From assembly GCF_021018895.1 (NCBI RefSeq), contig NC_079375.1:7028001-7092000 (forward strand): a stretch of DNA of 64,000 bases, read 5' to 3'. Positions 22,444 to 34,499 of the stretch are shown here, in pieces. The notes beneath the pieces were generated by a model, which saw only the letters and a list, made by a program, of their open reading frames with translations, was not told the DNA's origin and did no database searches. This DNA is from Seriola aureovittata. Its lineage: Eukaryota; Chordata; Actinopteri; Carangiformes; Carangidae. Position numbers and translations under genes: made by a program. The stretch's first letter is position 1. Each line of letters begins with the position of its first letter.

Positions 22444-24479
22444 AAATAACCTAAAACAGTACTGCATTTTCTGTTTTTTTATCAGCTGTTGTATGTTATA
22501 ATTAAATATGGAGGATATTAACTCTTCTCTTTATCCCCCAAACATCAAGGCACCATTTATCATTTGCCACTTTGATAGTCTACTGTTATTCTAATTTTAT
22601 TAAGAGTGAGTAAACAAAAAGTGTTGAACCACAGCAAAAAACTCAAACAATATGCTGTATGAATGCTGTATATACAGTACGTAGTATTTCAAAACCCCTT
22701 GTGAATAATTTGCTGAAACTTCAAAGTTCATCTCCGGCATCAGGAAGGCATTAACAAGGTTTTACCCGTCTGCTCTGGTTAAATCTCAATTTCTGTCAAC
22801 AAATTGAGCAGTTTGTCACTTGTATGAACTCACCCACCTGCCCGAGTATGGTTCATGACACCGAGAGTAGCTTTACTCGCACTCTGCTACTGAGTTCACG
22901 TTTTTAATTGGTGAGAGAGGCCAGCAGAGAGAGAGGTCTGACGTGCAGGGTCCCTCTGTTTGTTAGCCTGTGTTTTAATTGGAGTGAATTCATGCGCGAA
23001 GAACTGTGCTTGAGCTGGGAAAGGCAAAGCAGCCGCTGCCGTCTCCCATCGTGACAGCTCAGGAAGAGCTCCCCATCACTCCTCATCAAAAGATGGTGAT
23101 GCTGGGTTCATACAGGTTCACATGAGTAGAAACCACACAAACACAGATTTCTAATGAATTAATGCATGCTCACACAAACACACAGTTGTTTGTGTGTGTA
23201 TTTCTGTCTAACAGCGATGGGGAATGTGGTGAGTCTCCCAGTCCTCATGAGTTCAGGGATGAATGGCACTTCTCTCAGTCTCTCTTGTCCCATGTGATTG
23301 TGTTTCAGCAGAAGGCAGGCTGATAAAAAGTACCCTGCCACAGTTTTCGAGAAAGCACAGGGCACTGACAGGATGTTGAATGAGGCTGAGCCCCTGGTTT
23401 ATATTCAAAGTGTTATCAAATCCGTTCTCAGATTTCCCTTTGTGCCTTTGGCTCCTTTTATCTGTTTCCCTGAGTGTGAAGTTTACATGAGAAATTTGGG
23501 AATCCATTGTTTTGTATTTTCATGTCGGCAGCGCGGGGTCCTAAAGGGAGAATTTAAATTCATTTTTAATCCTACAGTATATAGACCAGCTACCAATAGT
23601 TTAATAGATTCCTTCATACAATAATGATCACTTGAAATCATGCTGTAAGTCACTTTATAGCAGAAGTTTCGTTTTACTCATAAATATGCAAAATCTAAAT
23701 TAATGCATGATAAAAACAAAACAAACAAAAAAACTGAATTCAGTGTACAACAAGAAACCAAAAAAACTATTGCAAAAAGTCAAACAGACACATGAAAATT
23801 TGTTTTTGACTCATGCACTTCTTTCGTCAAAATTGTAAAAGGAAGAAATGTAAGTTACAGAGAGCCAAAGTGAAATGTGAACCTCTGTTCCTGAACACTT
23901 CATTCAAATCCACTTGACATTTATAGCTACGCAAATCACTAAAAACTCAGGCTTGGAACAGAGCCTTTCTCAACAGTATGTTCATTGCTTTCAAAAGTAT
24001 CTAATCTAATTCATGTAGACAGGTTTATTAAATATTTCTGTTTTTTTAGCTCCAATAAACGCCGTTTGCCGTAAGACCTAGACCTTTTGCGGGTTTAATG
24101 CCGTGTTCACGTCGTGTGGGAGGGAAACTAACGAAGGGAAAGATTCCCGTGTTTAAGACTTGAAGCGGGTTCATGCCATCAGACAACTCATGATGGCAGC
24201 TGTCAGTCTGCATGTCTTTGTGCTTCTCACACATTTGTGGAGATGTCTTAATCAATAAACGCCAACAAAACAAAAAGACACTAACATAAGCTACATTTCT
24301 TTAAAGAACATTCTACTTAGCAAGAACATCATTTGCTCAGTCGATAACTCCAGTATGACATGAACGCAGCGCAAACGTGACGGCTCAACAAAAGAGGCTA
24401 GTCCCTAGAATATGGAAAGTAAATTAAATTAAACATTTTTTTTTAATTCATTTCCATTCATTTTGTATTAACCAGCTTG

Positions 24480-25140
24480 CGGCACAACATTATTGGCCAT
24501 TGCTTTGCACCATGTGAGATTTCAGGACTTGGTCATCAAGTAGTGTTTTTATTTACCTAACCCTAACCGATTAAACAGGTAGAATCCGAAGGTAGGGAAC
24601 AAACACACTATATGGTTGTTTAGGTTGAAGGACTTGTTGGATATTTTTGGTCATTTGGTGGCAGTGGAAGCTACTTGTTGAACACAACATTTGATCTTTT
24701 TAGCAAACAGTTGCTCCTTTACACGCCAGGCAGTTATGAAGACACATTAACATTTATTTGGAGTTGTGTTTATGGCCACCTGTTGAATACAAGTCCAATA
24801 TTTGCTCTCTTTTAGCTTGTTCTTTAGTCTTTACCAGCTCCAGAAAGAAAATATCTGTCTCTTATGCTCCACCATGTTCACCGGCTGGTCTCTATCTGTG
24901 CCTGTCTGCTGTTTGGTGCTGAGCAGGTAGTGTACAGTGGATATTTATGGCTTTTTTCTTTTTGTTGTTGTTGTTGTTGAAAACAGCTGCGTGCTGTGGT
25001 TGAAAACGATGCTGTGAGAGCGCTGAGAGTGAACCAAGACAGGACCGCTAAACACGGAGGTGAAACTCACTTGCTCCCCGTAAAGCTGAAGCAAGCAAGT
25101 GATTCAGATGATACACTATTACACTACACGCTATTTCAGG
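24480..25140. repeat. Probable decayed interspersed repeat with (GTT)n tract
   Basis: Includes TGTCTGCTGTTTGGTGCTGA and CTCCACCATGTTCACCGGCT, wording I associate with a common fish repeat. A (GTT)n run lies at about 24962-24980. The boundaries are uncertain. Confidence 0.4.
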
Positions 25141-26359
25141 CTATTTAAATGATATGACTGCAGGGCCATCAGTGGGGGGGAAACCATGCATAAACAGTTT
25201 CCATAAATATGTCCAAAAAATGTTTTTATAATGTTTTGAAAAATGGAGAAATATGCACAGTAGCTGTAGTAATATCATCCCAACACACAAAGTGAGAAGA
25301 ATTCAAATCTCAGCTTGACTTTAACCGAATCCGCTCCCTGACTGAATCGCCTAAAAGGAAGTCTTTGTCTTTTGCTCTGCTGTTGCCATCAATTCTTTAA
25401 AGCCTTTCTGAGCCAACAGGGTACCATTTAAGCGTGCGGCTGCTTTATTATGGTAATGTAACCTACATCTGTTGTGCACACGCATACACACGCTGCTGCA
25501 GAAGCTCGTGCTAGGGATTCGCGTATTCACGGTGGTAACCAAGGGTGATAACCTCCCTCCAGATCTGGCATTAATCCAGGCTGCAGCAGATGTAGTAGTA
25601 ACTGGGCCAGCGGGCTGACCCTCCGCTCACACAGGGAATCTTATCAACATCTGGGACTTACAGCTTTTCTTGATCTCACCGCGTGTTGTTCATGTTGTTC
25701 AGGTGGTCACTAATCCCCGGTGGTTTAATCATGTGCCAATTCGGACTGCTTGAACTCCGCTGACGGTGCTGGTCTTTTTCTTGGCAGTTTTTGTCTGTTC
25801 CCTCTTCACCCCGATTTGAACAAAAACACAAAGAGAAGACAGCCAGAGTTTAATGAAAGAGGTGATATGGCAGCCTACAAATTAAGTTCCACTCTGTAAT
25901 TGCAGTCACGGTCAGCAGCATATAATTACATGTCACTCGCATAGAACCTCTGGGCCATTGCTCCTTTTATTACTGTACTTGCATTCATAAAAGGAGCTTT
26001 CTGAAGCTGTGACGTCAAGTTTGAGGTTTCATACTTTGACCGCTCTAAAACAAGAGGATGGAGCCAATAATGATGTAGAAAAACGAGTTATTAATCTGCC
26101 ATCGTTTCTTCTAGACATCAGGAGAAAGTGCAAACTTGTTGTAATCAGTACAGTAGAACATTTAACTGCATTTTCATTAAAGTGAAAATTGCTTTAGCCC
26201 TGACTGACTTAAACGAAATATCATCTTTCAGAAGAGTGAAGTTGCAGCTTTTACTTGAGTTAAGAGTTCAGCTCTAGAGGGGAAACCAGTGCCTCCATGT
26301 GATGTGTATGTGTGAACTTTGCTACCAAATGATGTGAATTTTTTTACTTTTAATGTTTA

Positions 26360-26580
26360 GAGTCCTCAGTATTCTTTCTTCCGTGAGAGTAGACATTGTA
26401 ATCACAAAGATTAGAGAAATAATAGCCTATTTTCACATTTAATAAATGAGCAGAAGCTGCTCTTAAATTATCTTGTTACGTCCTGCCGGCTCCAAACAAT
26501 TGAAAACTCCACTTTCGGCAGCGGCTGAACCTCCACTGAGTGAAAGTATTGTAAGAGATTTGGCTCTGGCCTCCATCACC
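26360..26580 (+). repeat. Local triplication, copy 1
   Basis: Shares with 26658-26890 and 27559-27760 the ordered words TTTAATCAC or similar, AAGCTGCTC/TTAAATTATCTT, CCAAACA and AAAACTCCACTT. This copy has AGAAGCTGCTCTTAAATTAT at about 26450 and AAAGTATTGTAAGAGATTTG at about 26543. Confidence 0.6.
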
Positions 26581-26657
26581 CGTTGTTTCGTGTGAAAAGC
26601 ACAGATAGAAATGGTGCAGTGCAGTTCTTCTTCTTTGATACTTTATTAATTTGCAGT

Positions 26658-26890
26658 TTTCTGGCTTCACTGAGAGAAGGGAAACTTTAATCACAGGGAT
26701 CAGACAAATGATCAGGGGGGCATTTTTCAGATTTCATAACTCATCTCAAGCTGCTTCTAAATTATCTTCTGACTCCCTCAGGGATCCAAACATTTAAAAA
26801 CTCCACTTGCAGAAGAGAGAGACTATAAATCTTAAGTGAAAGTTTTTTTTTTTTTTTTTTTTTTACAGATTTGGCTTTTGACTCCTGATA
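26658..26890 (+). repeat. Local triplication, copy 2, with poly-T expansion
   Basis: Ordered similarity to 26360-26580: CTTTAATCACAGGGATCAGA, AAGCTGCTTCTAAATTATCT, AAAAACTCCACTTGCAGA, then GTGAAAG. A poly-T of about 22 (26843-26864) replaces the ATTGTAAGAG of copy 1, after which ACAGATTTGGCT resumes the match. Confidence 0.6.
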
Positions 26891-26957
26891 CGAACTAAAT
26901 GCTTCTACTTGACTTATTGTATCGGGTGAAAAGTTGAACTGGCACCAAATTATATGA

Positions 26958-26979
26958 TTTTTTTTTTTTTTTTTTTTTT
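26958..26979. repeat. Poly-T tract
   Basis: About 22 consecutive T residues, 94 bp after a similar tract at 26843-26864. Confidence 0.9.
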
Positions 26980-27004
26980 GTTCTTTCTACTCCATTAATG
27001 TTTG

Positions 27005-27550
27005 AATTAACTGAATTGATTATTGAGTGATATGATCATTATTTTCGTTTGTTTAGTCTGCAAGAAAAACAGTGACAAATTGTGAATGCCATTTTTTCAG
27101 AGCCCATGCTTATGTCCTCAGCTTTCTTGTTTTATGACCGATAGTCCTAAAGATATTCAATGAATGTCATATATGACAAAGAAAAGCACATTTAGGAAAC
27201 TGAAAGCAGAGACTAGTGGCTATTTTTGCTTGAAATGACTGAAATGATGTTTATCCAAACAGCTGTGTCTATAAAAAGTCTAACAATAGTTTATAATGTC
27301 CATCACAATGTCGTACAGCGGGTGGTGGTGTGTTCAAAATGTCTCATTTCACATTTTTACAACCTTAATCCAAAGATAATCAATTTACTGTCACGTACAA
27401 GACAAAGAGAAGCAGCACATTCTCACGTTTTCAGAAACTGGAACAAAGTAACGTTCAGAATATTTTTTGTTGAAAAAATGACTTAAATGCTTAATTGATT
27501 ATGAAAACAGTTGAAGATTAATTTTCTTGACTCAGTGATTCATTTCAGCT
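27005..27550 (+). repeat. Interspersed fish repeat, 'GGCTGCAAC' family, two tandem copies
   Basis: Words typical of the family (TTGTTTTATGACCGATAGTC, AAGATATTCAATGAATGTC, TTTTTGCTTGAAATGACTGA) occur once at about 27120-27240. They recur with changes at about 27300-27500 (TCCAAAGATAATCAATTTAC, TTTCAGAAACTGGAACAAAG). It lies between copies 2 and 3 of the local triplication. Confidence 0.55.
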
Positions 27551-27558
27551 CTTGCTTG

Positions 27559-27760
27559 GAGTCTCCTGTGTTCTTTCTTTACTGAGAAAAGACATTTTAA
27601 TCATCAAGATCAGAAAAATGATATTTTTTTTATCAGCAGTGCAGTTTTTTCAGTTTTCATTAATCTTCTCAAGCTGCTCCTAAATTATCTTCCAACTCTC
27701 TCGGGGGTCCAAACAGCTAGAAACACTGTTTAATTTCCTTTCAGCAGCACTTTCCCTCCA
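27559..27760 (+). repeat. Local triplication, copy 3
   Basis: GAGTCTCCTGTGTTCTTTCT and GACATTTTAATCATCAAGAT parallel copy 1's AGAGTCCTCAGTATTCTTTC and GACATTGTAATCACAAAGAT. CAAGCTGCTCCTAAATTATC and GGGGTCCAAACAGCTAGAAA then follow in the same order. Confidence 0.6.
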
Positions 27761-28417
27761 GTTCTCGTATTAATCTAGTGTTAGTGTTTGTCTTGTTGGT
27801 TTTAGGAAGGATGATTGTCAGATTATCTGTCGGCCACAGTGTTTGTTTTGAGCTACACCTGTGTGATCCGTCTGCAGCGCGCACACCTTCAGCAGCCTCT
27901 GGACAGCCGGTTCCTCTGGGATTAAAGGGTCAAACACCATTTCAGGATTAAGACTGGCCTCTTAACACCTGACTCTCCGCTAAGATGTGAACTCCTACTC
28001 GTAGATTAAGACTGACCGAGCGCCTTCACAGCAATCTGCGGGACCGAGCTGCCAAGACGGCAGATCGTATGTGGTCAGATGGCATCATCCGGCCCTGAAG
28101 GATCCCTGGATGAAATCTGGAGTTTGGGGTTAAAATATGATCCAAGAGGCGACTCGCCAACTTACTGCAGAGAGGAAATGACAAATACCGGATGGACTTC
28201 ACACTGTGTACGTATGAAGGACATGGTGACCAATGGTTGCCCAGTCTGTGTGAGTGATGATGTCATCTGATGGCTGTGTTGAAACGCTTGTTAGTGCTGA
28301 CATATGCGTATTTGCATTACAATAGAATAGGCAATTGAAATTAGTTCCAGTGTGGCAAGAGAACTGATTGAACAAGGTTGTTTTTGTCAGGTTTTGTGGT
28401 GCATTATAAAAAACATT

Positions 28418-28745
28418 ACAGCTGCAACTTATGATTTTGTTCAGTCGATGCATCTCATGATCGTATTGTTGACTAAGAAAACTTAAAAAGCAAAACATAA
28501 TTTTCTTGAAAATGATGAAAAACACTCATAACATTTTGTAGAATGTCTTGTTTTGTCCAAGCAACATTCTCAGGCAACGACGCAAAGAATCACATAATCC
28601 TATTTTTTTCATCATCTGGGCCTTTAGTCGATTGTAACGAGCATTTTTCACTGCTTTCTAATATTTTATCAACCAAAAACATTATGGTCGATTAACTGAG
28701 AAAGCGATCTACAGATAAATCATAGATTGTTGCAGCGCTAATCAA
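28418..28745. repeat. Interspersed fish repeat, 'GGCTGCAAC' family
   Basis: A decayed copy starts ACAGCTGCAACTTATGATTT and ends near GATTGTTGCAGCGCTAATCA. Both ends carry the GCTGCAAC/GTTGCAGC words as an inverted pair. Confidence 0.55.
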
Positions 28746-29160
28746 AATTGCTGTTGATTCATTTTCTGTCGGTGTACTAATTAGTTAATTTACCCCTTCG
28801 CCGCTAGTCCGTTTATGGGGGAAAAGAATATTCCACATAGGCAAGGAAAACTGATTTTATGGTAATATTAATGCAATATTAAAACGTTAACATGACTACC
28901 ATGTTTGAATCTAATTAGGACACTTGGCATGAAATGTGGAAAAATTGGAATCTTGTTTTCTGATCAGTCTTTTCCTTCCCTGGCGCACTCAGCTCTCTAC
29001 ATCACACAGTTCTGGGCAAATTTGATCAACTTTCAGTGGCATTTATGTTCTCAGTTTGTGTTCATTTCCTAACATGAAGTAGTTACTGAGTCATACAACT
29101 CCCAGCCAGTTGGATACATTTGAGCACATTTCACCATTGCTGGATTACATTTGGCAAGGT

Positions 29161-29193
29161 CCCCCCCCTCCCCTCCCCTCCCCTCCCCTCCCG
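29161..29193. repeat. (CCCCT)n tract
   Basis: About 33 bp of C-rich repeat. The minus strand is G-rich with runs of four G, so it could form a G-quadruplex. Confidence 0.9.
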
Positions 29194-30727
29194 CACATTG
29201 TACACTTGGCAAGGCCTGAGAGGTTGTTGTACTGCTGGCAAGGCCTTGCTGCTCATTGGCACAGGGGTGCTGCAAAGCCCCAGAAGAGACAGAGCAGCAG
29301 AGGCCATGTTTGATAAGGAGTTGTGCTCTCCATAGACTTGGATGTGGCTTAGAAATGCTGTCCAAACGACAAAAAGAAGAAGTCATACAGAATGAAAAGG
29401 GGCAGCAGGAGGTGTCAGAGTGAGTGGGATGACTGTGTGTAAACTTAAAGCAACGGTTCAAGTGTTTGCCTTGCGAAAGTGTCCTTAAGCAAAATACCGA
29501 AACCCATTTGGCTGCAGTGGTGCTTGTGTGTCCCTGACCCAGTCCTTTTAGCGTCTTCTGGACAGGGGGAGGTAAAAACCTTTCTTTGGAATATCAACTT
29601 GCTGTCATATTTTTTTTATAAAATCCTGCAGGAGACAGTCTCAGATCACAACTCACATCCCTGTTGTTGCTCACAAATGAAGAATCCAAACCAGCAGAGC
29701 TCTATTTGATCCAGGCAGGATGCATCGGAAGTGCAGAATACCCTTGATCTCACGGCCATGCCACTCTAATCCTATATGTATTTTCTCAACAGCTTTTCCA
29801 GACATGACATGGCAAGATGAAGCTTGGTTGTTACTCTGGGTAACAGCTGATTTTGTGCCGCTCGCCTTGAGCTCTCTGCGCTCCGCCCTTGAACCGAGCC
29901 TCTGAGCAAGCAGAAAATCCCTGTAATTGCATTAGTGTTGTTCAATTGCAAACCCCCGTGCCACACCCGGTCCCTCCAGACCGGCTTTTTAGCTTAATTT
30001 ACTGCCTTGACATGTTAGGATTTATTTTCATCCTGTTGCAAAATTGCGGATGACATATACAGCATCAGATATCCTTGATGGATATCCCAGCTTTGATTCA
30101 CTCTCCTCTTCTCTCTCTCATTGAAGTGTCAGGTTGTGCTATAAAGTCAGTGATGTGCTCAGTGGGAGCCAGGTCTGGTCATAGTATAGGCCCCTTCCTG
30201 AGGGCTCTTGACCAAGCCAGCTAATAAAAGGTTTCAGTGCCAGTGTTATTATCCCCGGTGGAAGCCCGGCACTGCTCTGGGCGCCAGCACTGGGAGGCTG
30301 ATTACCTCCGTGAACTGAAGAGGTTGACAGACACAAATAGAGCCTGGTGGTTAAGTGAGGGTATTAAATAAAGTGCAGTCAATTTTTTTCATGAAATATA
30401 ATCCCCCGTCTGCTTTTGTCCTCGCCTCCGCCCTGGAACTTTCTTTTGTTGTGGTCATTATGAAAAAAGGAAATGGACAGCGGTTCAAAATGTCACCGTG
30501 TACTCTGGGTAATGTCGTATCTGCTCAGTGAGCTTGCTGTTGCTTTGCGAGGAAGCCGCACTGCTGTTCTTCCAGTCACGCTGTTGTGTTTGAGGTTTCG
30601 CGGTTGGTTTTGTGATGGTTTTTGTGCGTCCATATTTGTATTTTGGCTTCTTATTGATCTCCCTGATAACTGCTGTTTTTGTTTTTGTTGTTGACTCTGA
30701 CACCGCTGCCTCCTCCCGGACCCTAAC

Positions 30728-30751
30728 CCACACACACACACACACACACAT
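30728..30751. repeat. (CA)n microsatellite
   Basis: About 24 bp of CA units. Confidence 0.95.
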
Positions 30752-31494
30752 TAAATGCCACATTTCCCATCCTTCACATTTGCCAACAGTGCAGCTACAC
30801 ACAGAGGCTTTGACAGAGCGGACTCTGCGAACATGATTGTTATTTTGCAGAGTGAACACCTGCGCGCGCCACATAGCGAGGCTTTTTGGTGGCCTTCGAT
30901 TCACCTGGCTGGTTTGTTTATCATGTGTTTCGTAAGGCTGTTGTTCAAGCTCTTGGAAAACCTTCACAATCTAAGAGGATTAATGAAAAACAAAGAGCTG
31001 TGCTGGCAAATCATCAGAATTTTTTTTCTGATTGGAAATCTGAGAGAATTTTCTGCAGCTTGGAACAAAAAGGATTCAGTTGAGTCAGACTTTTTCTCCA
31101 CCAGTTAAAAAAAAAAAAAACTCCAGAAAATAAATCTGGAATGAGACATGACTTAAAAATATGTCTTAAATGCAACAAATCCGTTATCCGATCCAACATA
31201 TCCCGTTTGTTCCGCAGCTCAGGAAGATAAGAGCCGTCTTTTCTTATGCTTGGCTCTCATTGTCATGTAACCTCATCCTGACAGACATTATAATCAGGAA
31301 AGATGTTTGGCTCATGTCCTGGGATTCATCATTAATCATTAGGGAAGGGGCATGTCAGCTTGAAAATGGACTGACACAATTGAAAGGGAATTCCTCCAAG
31401 AGTTTTTTTTTTTTTCCTGAGGCAGAGGTGGCAACATCCTGATCATGCTCAAGCAAATACTTTTCATAAGCGACATATTTTACGAGTTCTTTAA

Positions 31495-31810
31495 TGAAGT
31501 ATTTTAACGACTGTTGGATTGGCATGAGATTTTATGGCGACATTCATGGTTCCCAGAGGAGGAATCCTAATGACTCTGGTCATCCTCTGACTTTTCCTCT
31601 AGAGACGCAACAAGCTCGACCTTTGCGGTTTTGAGTGAAATGTCTCGACAGCTATTAAATAGATAACCAAACAGTTTGGGACACACATTGATATTCTCCT
31701 CAGAATGAATTGAAATCAGTTTGTTGATCCTCTGACTTTTCCTCTCGCGCCGCTGCAGATTTTTTGATTTGCTGAAGTACAGCCTCAGAGAGCGGCTGGC
31801 ATGGCTGTAG
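31495..31810 (-). repeat. Interspersed fish repeat, 'GCATGTTAGCAT' family
   Basis: TCCTCTGACTTTTCCTCTAG and TCCTCTGACTTTTCCTCTCG occur about 170 bp apart, as expected for the family's internal sub-repeats. CATTCATGGTTCCCAGAGGA also occurs. It is related to 7392-7812 and 42797-44050. Confidence 0.65.
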
Positions 31811-33903
31811 ACTCCCGTGACCTGGGTATTCCTCTAGCTTTTTAACGATCGACAAATCGATTAATTGACTAATCATTTTAGCTCTAGTGAGAGTGAGCAC
31901 TTTGAGCTTGAGCCATTTGTCTTTTTTTTTTTTCTTTCTTTCTTCTGCTTCTTCCTGTTTTATCTCTTCTGCTGGATAAAAAGACCGAGTGGTGTTGTCG
32001 CTGTAAAACCATCTCTTAAAAGTTACATTAGTTGCAGGAGACGAGACACAAATCATCTTGCCAGTTAGAACAATGCGCTCGTAACCTCAAGGTACGGTAT
32101 CTAAGTCATCATCCCTCTGAGGGCTGAGCTCCAAACAGGACAGATTCCTTTTATTGCTCAGTCACTTGGAAATTCAGTCTACATATTGCTTTCTGTCTCT
32201 GGCAGCCTTGAGGAGAAGTTTCCTTGTCAGGCACATTTCTTCAGCAAATAACACCTTCAGGAAAATCTCTGCAGAGGCCGGACGCCTGTCTAGTCAAGTG
32301 GAGAAGGCAATCGGCGACGCTGTTTGTGTCCCCCTGACTTGCAGATGATGCTGTTGATGCTGCATCTCTCTGTCTGTCTAATCCTTTCAGATTCTGTAGT
32401 TTGTACTGGTGATATATATACTCAGATTTCTCTGTGTGAGCACTCATGCTGTGTGTCATCACTATCAATGAGATGGGGTTCTATTATGGAGTTATGGAGG
32501 GATACCACTGAGTTTCAGGGGAAATATCAGTTGTTAAATGTCAGTAATCCTGCACTGGCATTTGGCAAATTGAAATGGATTTTCTGTGGTCGATGTTTTT
32601 CTCAACAGCGAGATTCCCGCCTGCCTTTCGCCCTTCAAACACAAGTAGACAGGGAGAATAATTGCTATTCTACTGTGAAGTACTTCATAGAAATACAAAA
32701 CTGGATGTGTGGATCTGCAGCATCTGCTCTTTACTGGGTGCGCTGTCTACTTTAAGTTGTGATTTTGCACTTAAGTTTCTCTTGCAAACTGGCTGTCTGC
32801 CGCCCTGATTTGTGGCTTAAAGTTAGGGCACCTGTGGTGGATGGAGAGCAGCTGATTTATTACTATATGGTGGCGTTGTCCTTGGCCAGCAGTGCGGGCT
32901 CCTCTGCCTGTTGGCCATCTGCGACTGTAAGAGGCAGCGCTTACTGCACTCAGATATTACAGTATGATAAAGCTAAAACTGCTCTTGTCCGAAGTGAGCA
33001 GCAGAAGTCATTTTCTGTGATCGGCTGAATGCCGCGAGACATTCTGGCTCCATGTCCCCTCTAAATATAACCCTTGACAATAGAAGCATGGATTTTATAG
33101 AACAGGGAACATTTGCTTTTTGCCACATTTAGGCTCCATTTGGCCGTAAAATACAAGTGAGTGGAGCAGGTGGTCTGAAAAATTGAGCCCCTGCATCTTC
33201 ATAGCCAGGCTGTCGCTGTCTTCACACCGCGCTTCTGATTTACACTTTATTACCCTGAGCCAAGTTCAACAAACACACTTTTAACAGCTGAACAGTGCTA
33301 AAAAGAAATACAAGTAATGAAACAAAATGAAAATATAACATGCAAAGATAGTAATAGTGAAAAATAGTGATAAAAAGAGAAAAAAACTATAACTGAGAGG
33401 TTGTATAATGGCCATTAAAAATAAAAATAGACAAAGTTACATATGAAAATTTATATGCGCTTTTACATTGCTACAAATGCTGAGTTTGAATTTAAATGTT
33501 CAAATTGTGGTGGAGCTCCCCCTGAAACGCCCTGAAATAACAAAGTGAGGGTCTCAAAATCCTTACCCTGAATTTGGTCAAGATGTATTGTGCAACATTG
33601 TCAGAAAACAACTAGTTATAGTTGTTCTGCCCACATTTGAATGCAGAGTTAAAATCCAGTCGACGATTTGTTGATAATTTGACAAGACTAGGTCGAAGCC
33701 TGGTATATGGCTGTAACGCGTGGTCGCGTATCTAAGGTTTGTCAGTGAAGTTGCTAGATTTGTCACTATAGGCGCTTTTTAAAAAAAAAAAAAAAGCTAC
33801 AAAGTTGTCAACACTGCTGTTTGCGCTAATTCATGGAGCAACGGCCAATAGGCAAACTCCAATTCAGTCACGTGGCATTCAGCTGACCAATGGTGGAATT
33901 ATG

Positions 33904-33944
33904 ATCAGTCAGTCAGTCAGTCAGTCAGTCAGTCAGTCAGTCAG
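33904..33944. repeat. (CAGT)n microsatellite
   Basis: About ten perfect CAGT units. Confidence 0.97.
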
Positions 33945-34019
33945 GGACATTCGCGATTATAGGGCTGGCCACACTCAGACAGTCTCTTCAGTGGTAGACA
34001 TTCATATAATTGAGTCAAC

Positions 34020-34197
34020 ACAGACTTTAACCTTTACACTTCAGATTTCTCAAAGTAAAGTTTTCAAAGTACTTTTTTTGTCCAAGTTGAAATGAAATGT
34101 TTGGCAATTTACTTGAAACGTGACTTTCAACAATTAACTGATTATTTCTCTGGCTGATTAAATATTTGTTTAATCAACTAATCATTTCAGCTCCAGT
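34020..34197 (+). repeat. Interspersed fish repeat fragment, 'GGCTGCAAC' family
   Basis: The terminal part only: TCAACAATTAACTGATTATT and TTTAATCAACTAATCATTTC, followed by AGCTCC. Confidence 0.5.
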
Positions 34198-34239
34198 TTG
34201 TTTTAGTCATGTCGGTGATGACTGTGGGAGTGTTTTAAC

Positions 34240-34499
34240 CAGTGGTGGAAGAAGTATTCAGATCTTTAACTTAAGTAGGAATATTGCAGTGTAGAGTTAA
34301 AGTCCTGCTTCAAAATTTTGGTACAAACGTGTTAACATCCAAATAAACTTGAAATACCCAAAGCAAAATAAGTTGTTGTGCAGAATTATATCTCATTTTA
34401 GAATAATATATAAGTACAATTACTCATGTAGAGTACAAGTACCTTGAAACTACTTCTGTAGAGTACTTCAGTACTTTGTCACTGTACTTTCCACCAGTG
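34240..34499. mobile_element. Short hAT-like MITE with terminal inverted repeats
   Basis: 260 bp bounded by CAGTGGTGGAA at the left and TTTCCACCAGTG at the right, near-perfect inverted repeats that start with CAG as in hAT elements. The flanking octamers GTTTTAAC and GTTTTGTG agree at the first five positions, a possible decayed 8-bp target duplication. No coding capacity. Related fragments lie at 5018, 38740 and 40740. Confidence 0.7.

Noticed and set aside
28079..28270. 63-codon + strand frame with ordinary composition
   Set aside because: Short, no family resemblance, no promoter or clear splice signals. Within chance expectation in 64 kb.
29069..29461. 130-codon minus-strand frame
   Set aside because: Contains Gly-rich runs from the (CCCCT)n tract and has no recognisable features.
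30485..30967. 160-codon minus-strand frame
   Set aside because: Includes the Cys-Val run made by the (CA)n tract, has no domain and no splice context. Considered chance.
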